Shown: piece after piece, positions 61,391 to 64,000 of the stretch
How the letters are laid out: the number at the start of each line of letters is the position of its first letter
Position numbering within the stretch: the first letter of the stretch is position 1
Origin: a virus
Length of the DNA: 64,000 nt
Virus record (IMG/VR): IMGVR_UViG_3300037189_023790
Location: 29,665 to 93,664 of that record
Reading direction: 5' to 3' (one strand)
The notes under the pieces: model-generated
The model's input: the letters and a program-made list of their open reading frames with translations, nothing else
The model's database searches: none
What the model was told of the DNA's origin: nothing
Made by a program: the position numbers and the translations under genes

Positions 61391-61870
61391 TTAAAATTCA
61401 TTAGGGTGTTTAAAACTTAGTCCTTTAAGTAACTTCCCACTAACAGCATGTTTAATTACAAAAGGATATTGAGAATTTCCTGTAGATTCATATTTAGCAG
61501 GAATTTCTTGATTGAGCTTTGTGGGGTGTTGTCCTTTAATATAAGCTTCAGCAGATAAAACAGCTTCTTCTTTTGTTTGACAGAATTTAGAATAATTACT
61601 CTGAACAATTTGTTCAAACTTCTTTCCCACATCTTCCATCTTTACTCCATAGAAATACATAGTATTGAGACACACAAAAAAAATATCCCCTAATGAATCG
61701 CAAAGTTCTTCTACATCTTTATTATTCACAGCATCTTTCATTTCCTGCACCTCTTCATCTACTAAAGATAAAGCAAGAGGTAGTTTAGTTTTATCTCCAA
61801 ATTGAAATCCTGCTGTGTGTAACCATAAATACACCGCTTCCACTACATTGTAAATTCCTTGACTATTCAT
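61391..61870 (-). CDS. MazG-like nucleotide pyrophosphohydrolase
   Basis: 159 residues, all-alpha. Metal-binding motifs typical of the MazG/dUTPase-like NTP-PPase fold are visible: LVDEEVQEMKDA (Glu39, Glu40, Glu43) and VEELCDSLGDIFFV (Glu55, Asp58, Asp62). The C-terminal 50 residues (GQHPTKLNQEIPAKYESTGN, then FVIKHAVSGKLLKGLSFKHP) form an extra segment seen in phage versions. It would hydrolyse nucleoside triphosphates, either cleaning the dNTP pool or altering host alarmone signalling. It sits with ThyX in the same leftward set, which fits nucleotide metabolism. It overlaps the next upstream gene by 8 bases. Confidence 0.8.
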   Translation of the reverse strand: MNSQGIYNVVEAVYLWLHTAGFQFGDKTKLPLALSLVDEEVQEMKDAVNNKDVEELCDSLGDIFFVCLNTMYFYGVKMEDVGKKFEQIVQSNYSKFCQTKEEAVLSAEAYIKGQHPTKLNQEIPAKYESTGNSQYPFVIKHAVSGKLLKGLSFKHPNEF

Positions 61871-62150
61871 TAATTAATTTATTTAAATTTGAGGTTTTTA
61901 TATAAATAAGTTTATCAATAATTAAAAATTTAATAAGATTATAAATAAAACTAAGCCACTCTTCTTTGTGTGTATAATAAGGACAAAAATCCATTAACCT
62001 TAAAAGAAGCGTATAATTTTTTTTAATTGTTATTTTATTTAATTCTTTATTTCGTGTTCTACTTGTATAATCACATTGTTTTAATAAAATGATTAGTTCT
62101 TTAAAACTTAACTTAGAAATAATTTTTTTAACTTCTTTGTGATTATCCAT
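61863..62150 (-). CDS. Hypothetical helical protein
   Basis: 95 residues, Lys/Leu/Ile-rich and fully helical (VKKIISKLSFKELIILLKQC, then TIKKNYTLLLRLMDFCPYYT). No membrane segment is certain, although WLSFIYNLIKFLIIDKLIYI is hydrophobic. I do not recognise it. It overlaps both neighbours by 8 bases. Confidence 0.6.
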   Translation of the reverse strand: MDNHKEVKKIISKLSFKELIILLKQCDYTSRTRNKELNKITIKKNYTLLLRLMDFCPYYTHKEEWLSFIYNLIKFLIIDKLIYIKTSNLNKLINE

Positions 62151-62460
62151 TGTTATTTTTGTTAAAATACACTACAACCCTATCTTCATTTGATTCTTCT
62201 TCATCAATATATAATTTTTGATTAAGAGGAATCTCTACATTACTTACAAAACCAAGTTTATGTGTTTCTTTCCAAAGAGGCTGTATAGTTACTATATTAG
62301 TTTTACCTATATAGTTTAAAGATGGTTTTGTAAATCTAATACAATCTTGTGTTACTTTAGTAATAATTTCTTCTCCTATTTTAAAGAACTTGTTTGAAGA
62401 ACATAAATAAAAGAGTCTATTTGTTTTTTCTCTTTTATAGAATTTCACCCAATTACTCAT
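62143..62460 (-). CDS. Hypothetical protein
   Basis: 105 residues with a small beta-barrel-like pattern (SNKFFKIGEEIITKVTQDCI, then IGKTNIVTIQPLWKETHKLG and VSNVEIPLNQKLYIDEE). I do not recognise it. It overlaps the upstream gene as ATGA and the downstream one by 8 bases. Confidence 0.6.
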   Translation of the reverse strand: MSNWVKFYKREKTNRLFYLCSSNKFFKIGEEIITKVTQDCIRFTKPSLNYIGKTNIVTIQPLWKETHKLGFVSNVEIPLNQKLYIDEEESNEDRVVVYFNKNNNG

Positions 62461-62951
62461 ATCATAAAACGTTTATAGGTGTTTACATCATATTTTACAG
62501 CAGGAGTGATGGTCTTGAGAGTTCTATTAACAACATCTTCTACTTCCTGTTCTGTATATACTTTTTGTTTAGCAAGAAGATTTTCTATTATCATATTTAA
62601 CTCATAAATTCCTGTAGTGTTACTATTTAAATATAATGCAATAAAATTTTGAAATAATTCCACTTCGCAATTTAAATCATTTTCTAAATCTTCAGCTTCT
62701 AATTCTGTTCCTAACTCTTGATTAACTAATTCTAATTCTTTTTTAGGAATAAACAGTTTTTTTAACTTTTCAATTTGCCAAATTGTGGGAGCTACAATTT
62801 GTTCCCATTTAAATATCCAATTTCTTACATTGTGTTGATAAAATTTATTTTCTTGTTTTAATACTTTAGCAGCAAGTTGCATTAAAATCACTGAAATTAT
62901 AGAAGCTGTTAAAGCTCTTTCTTCACTAACACTAAATTGTTTTTTATTCAT
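62457..62951 (-). CDS. Hypothetical helical protein
   Basis: 164 residues, helical throughout (SVSEERALTASIISVILMQL, then WKFKWEQIV-type segment and EKLKKLFIPKKELELVNQEL), with an acidic middle (ELEAEDLENDLNCEVELF). One moderately hydrophobic helix near the N-terminus is not long enough to call a membrane anchor. I do not recognise it. Confidence 0.6.
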   Translation of the reverse strand: MNKKQFSVSEERALTASIISVILMQLAAKVLKQENKFYQHNVRNWIFKWEQIVAPTIWQIEKLKKLFIPKKELELVNQELGTELEAEDLENDLNCEVELFQNFIALYLNSNTTGIYELNMIIENLLAKQKVYTEQEVEDVVNRTLKTITPAVKYDVNTYKRFMI

Positions 62952-62967
62952 ATTTTTATTAAATTTT

Positions 62968-63147
62968 CTAATGATTTTCTAATTTATTGTTTTGTTTTAA
63001 TTTTTTATGATGGGTTAATACATATTCTAAACTATAGTTTGTAGAATAAGTTCCTAATGTCAGTATCATAAACAATCCTTCTAAAACATGGATAATTCCT
63101 AAACCAATCATATACTTTTTAGGAAATTTACTTTTTATAATTTTCAT
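62968..63147 (-). CDS. 59-residue membrane protein
   Basis: A short frame whose ATG at 63147 overlaps the stop of the gene upstream (ATGA). One membrane helix (YMIGLGIIHVLEGLFMILTL) is flanked by basic residues (KIIKSKFPKK before, HHKKLKQNNK after). The coupling and membrane pattern make it likely to be real. Function unknown; a small early membrane protein could affect host entry or exclusion. Confidence 0.6.
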   Translation of the reverse strand: MKIIKSKFPKKYMIGLGIIHVLEGLFMILTLGTYSTNYSLEYVLTHHKKLKQNNKLENH

Positions 63148-63368
63148 AAATATTTTCTAATTAATTTAAAAATCTCTCTTGTATCTGTAACTTTCACTCC
63201 TCCTTTTATTTGTAGAAAAAATGCTGTAAACCCATGATTTCCTTGAAACTTTTCTGTCACTCTTTTTCCATTAATTGTATTAATATAAATCCAAGGGTAG
63301 TTTGCAAAAATTTCAACAATAATACCAAGTTTTTTTAATCTATTTATAAATACATCTATTTTGTTCAT
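63144..63368 (-). CDS. Conserved-looking small phage protein
   Basis: 74 residues with a compact alpha/beta pattern: helix (VFINRLKKLGIIVEIFANYP), strand (WIYINTINGKRVTEKFQGNH), then GFTAFFLQIKGG and a final helix (REIFKLIRKYL). The YPWIY...NG-x-V-x-EKF-x3-HGFT pattern recurs in hypothetical proteins of Bacteroidetes phages. The start overlaps the ThyX stop as ATGA. No function can be assigned. Confidence 0.65.
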   Translation of the reverse strand: MNKIDVFINRLKKLGIIVEIFANYPWIYINTINGKRVTEKFQGNHGFTAFFLQIKGGVKVTDTREIFKLIRKYL

Positions 63369-64000
63369 AATCCAAAAGCTTCTAAGGTGTACTGGAAAGG
63401 ATTTCCTTCAATTTCCTTAATACATTGTAACATTTGTTCTGCTATTTCATGGATTTCATCCTGTGCTCCATCATCTGCTCTTAATGTGTAAAAATTATAA
63501 AAACAACTCATATTCATCATTACAGATAATGTTATTTGACTATTCATTGTTTTAAAATATCTAGCAGATTCTTTAGCTCTTTTTCTTCCTAAAATAGGAG
63601 TTAATTCTTCTAAAGATTGGTGGTATAATTTATTACCAAGTTGAGTGTAACCCTCTAATATTTGATACCATGTTTCAAACCCTTGTACAAATTCATTTTC
63701 ATTGTAAAACAAATGATTTAATTTAGCTTCAACCCCTTTCCAATCATCAGGAAGATAAAACTTATCCTCTTTCAATTCTTTATATCTGGCAGATTCTCCA
63801 TTAATGTTAGCTAAACGATGTTTAATTAAGTGAATATGGGAAGCTTGGTCACAAGTAATATTAAACTCAACAATCCCCCTTTCAAAAGGAGTTTTGTGAG
63901 GTTTACCACTTTTATTATTCCATAATTTATTTACTATTAAATCTTCTATTTGTTCTTCTGTTTTATTTTCTATATTTATTTGAGTGGAAGTCCAAGCTGC
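63365..64000 (-). CDS. thyX: FAD-dependent thymidylate synthase ThyX, 5' truncated
   Basis: The frame is open to the window end (211 residues visible); a TTG at 63775 is internal, since clear ThyX sequence precedes it. The signature HRX7S is present as KHRLANINGES, with Lys instead of the usual first Arg, followed by ARYKE. Upstream, HKTPFERGIVEFNITCDQAS is the usual ETPFEH-type strand, and near the C-terminus LRADDGAQDEIHEIAEQM is the conserved helix that contacts FAD/dUMP. The enzyme makes dTMP from dUMP using methylene-folate and FAD, supporting AT-rich phage DNA synthesis. It is upstream of the MazG-like gene in the same leftward unit. Confidence 0.92.
   Translation of the reverse strand, partial: AAWTSTQINIENKTEEQIEDLIVNKLWNNKSGKPHKTPFERGIVEFNITCDQASHIHLIKHRLANINGESARYKELKEDKFYLPDDWKGVEAKLNHLFYNENEFVQGFETWYQILEGYTQLGNKLYHQSLEELTPILGRKRAKESARYFKTMNSQITLSVMMNMSCFYNFYTLRADDGAQDEIHEIAEQMLQCIKEIEGNPFQYTLEAFGL

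Noticed and set aside
63773-63775. TTG at 63775 as the start of ThyX
   Set aside because: The frame continues upstream with the conserved KHRX7S signature and FERG strand.
1-64000. Stop-codon reassignment, known in some crAss-like phages
   Set aside because: Genes end with TAA, TAG and TGA at natural, tightly packed boundaries, and long frames need no read-through.

Overview
This window is a stretch of a low-GC tailed-phage genome of the crAss-like group (order Crassvirales), a lineage whose hosts are Bacteroidetes. Three things support this. First, a tandem of giant proteins (2693, 3231 and 1522 residues) has the middle one carrying the DFDID metal-binding motif of the crAss-like virion RNA polymerase. 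Second, neighbouring genes look like crAss-type tail, cargo and Dps-like (DUF5856) proteins. Third, promoters in front of leftward genes fit the Bacteroidetes pattern TTTG-N19/20-TAnnTTTG. TAA, TAG and TGA all end genes and long frames read normally, so the genetic code appears standard.

Layout. Bases 1-6416 (rightward) hold the 3' part of a large tail/muzzle-like protein, a transglycosylase joined to a degenerate zincin, two small genes including the Dps-like protein, a freestanding LAGLIDADG endonuclease, and two small genes. Bases 6462-7249 hold a leftward island of three overlapping tiny genes. Bases 7238-12860 (rightward) encode two large cargo-like proteins around a small signal-anchored protein and a UVR-like protein. 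Bases 12873-14508 hold a second leftward island of five genes with a good host-type promoter. Bases 14642-39525 encode an 846-residue internal virion protein and the three giant proteins. Bases 39635-58221 are a tight 12-gene rightward array of fibre, adhesin, tailspike and glycosidase-like proteins with one membrane protein. Bases 58263-64000 are leftward small, probably early genes: a secreted GH73-type lysin, candidate membrane lysis proteins, a MazG-like pyrophosphohydrolase and a thymidylate synthase ThyX cut by the window end.

How it works together. The leftward genes are probably read by host RNA polymerase early. The rightward genes are probably late and make the virion. The giant proteins are likely packaged and injected with the genome to start phage transcription. 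The fibre array would set host range and degrade surface glycans, and the lysin cluster releases progeny.

The least explained pattern is a short QxGG-type motif (with neighbours such as KMQMGG and KKQFGG). It recurs at module boundaries of three virion-type proteins and near the end of a 36-residue peptide. Those same three proteins carry four zincin-like domains, two with an intact HExxH and two with PExxH. Most functional calls here rest on motif and context reading without database searches.
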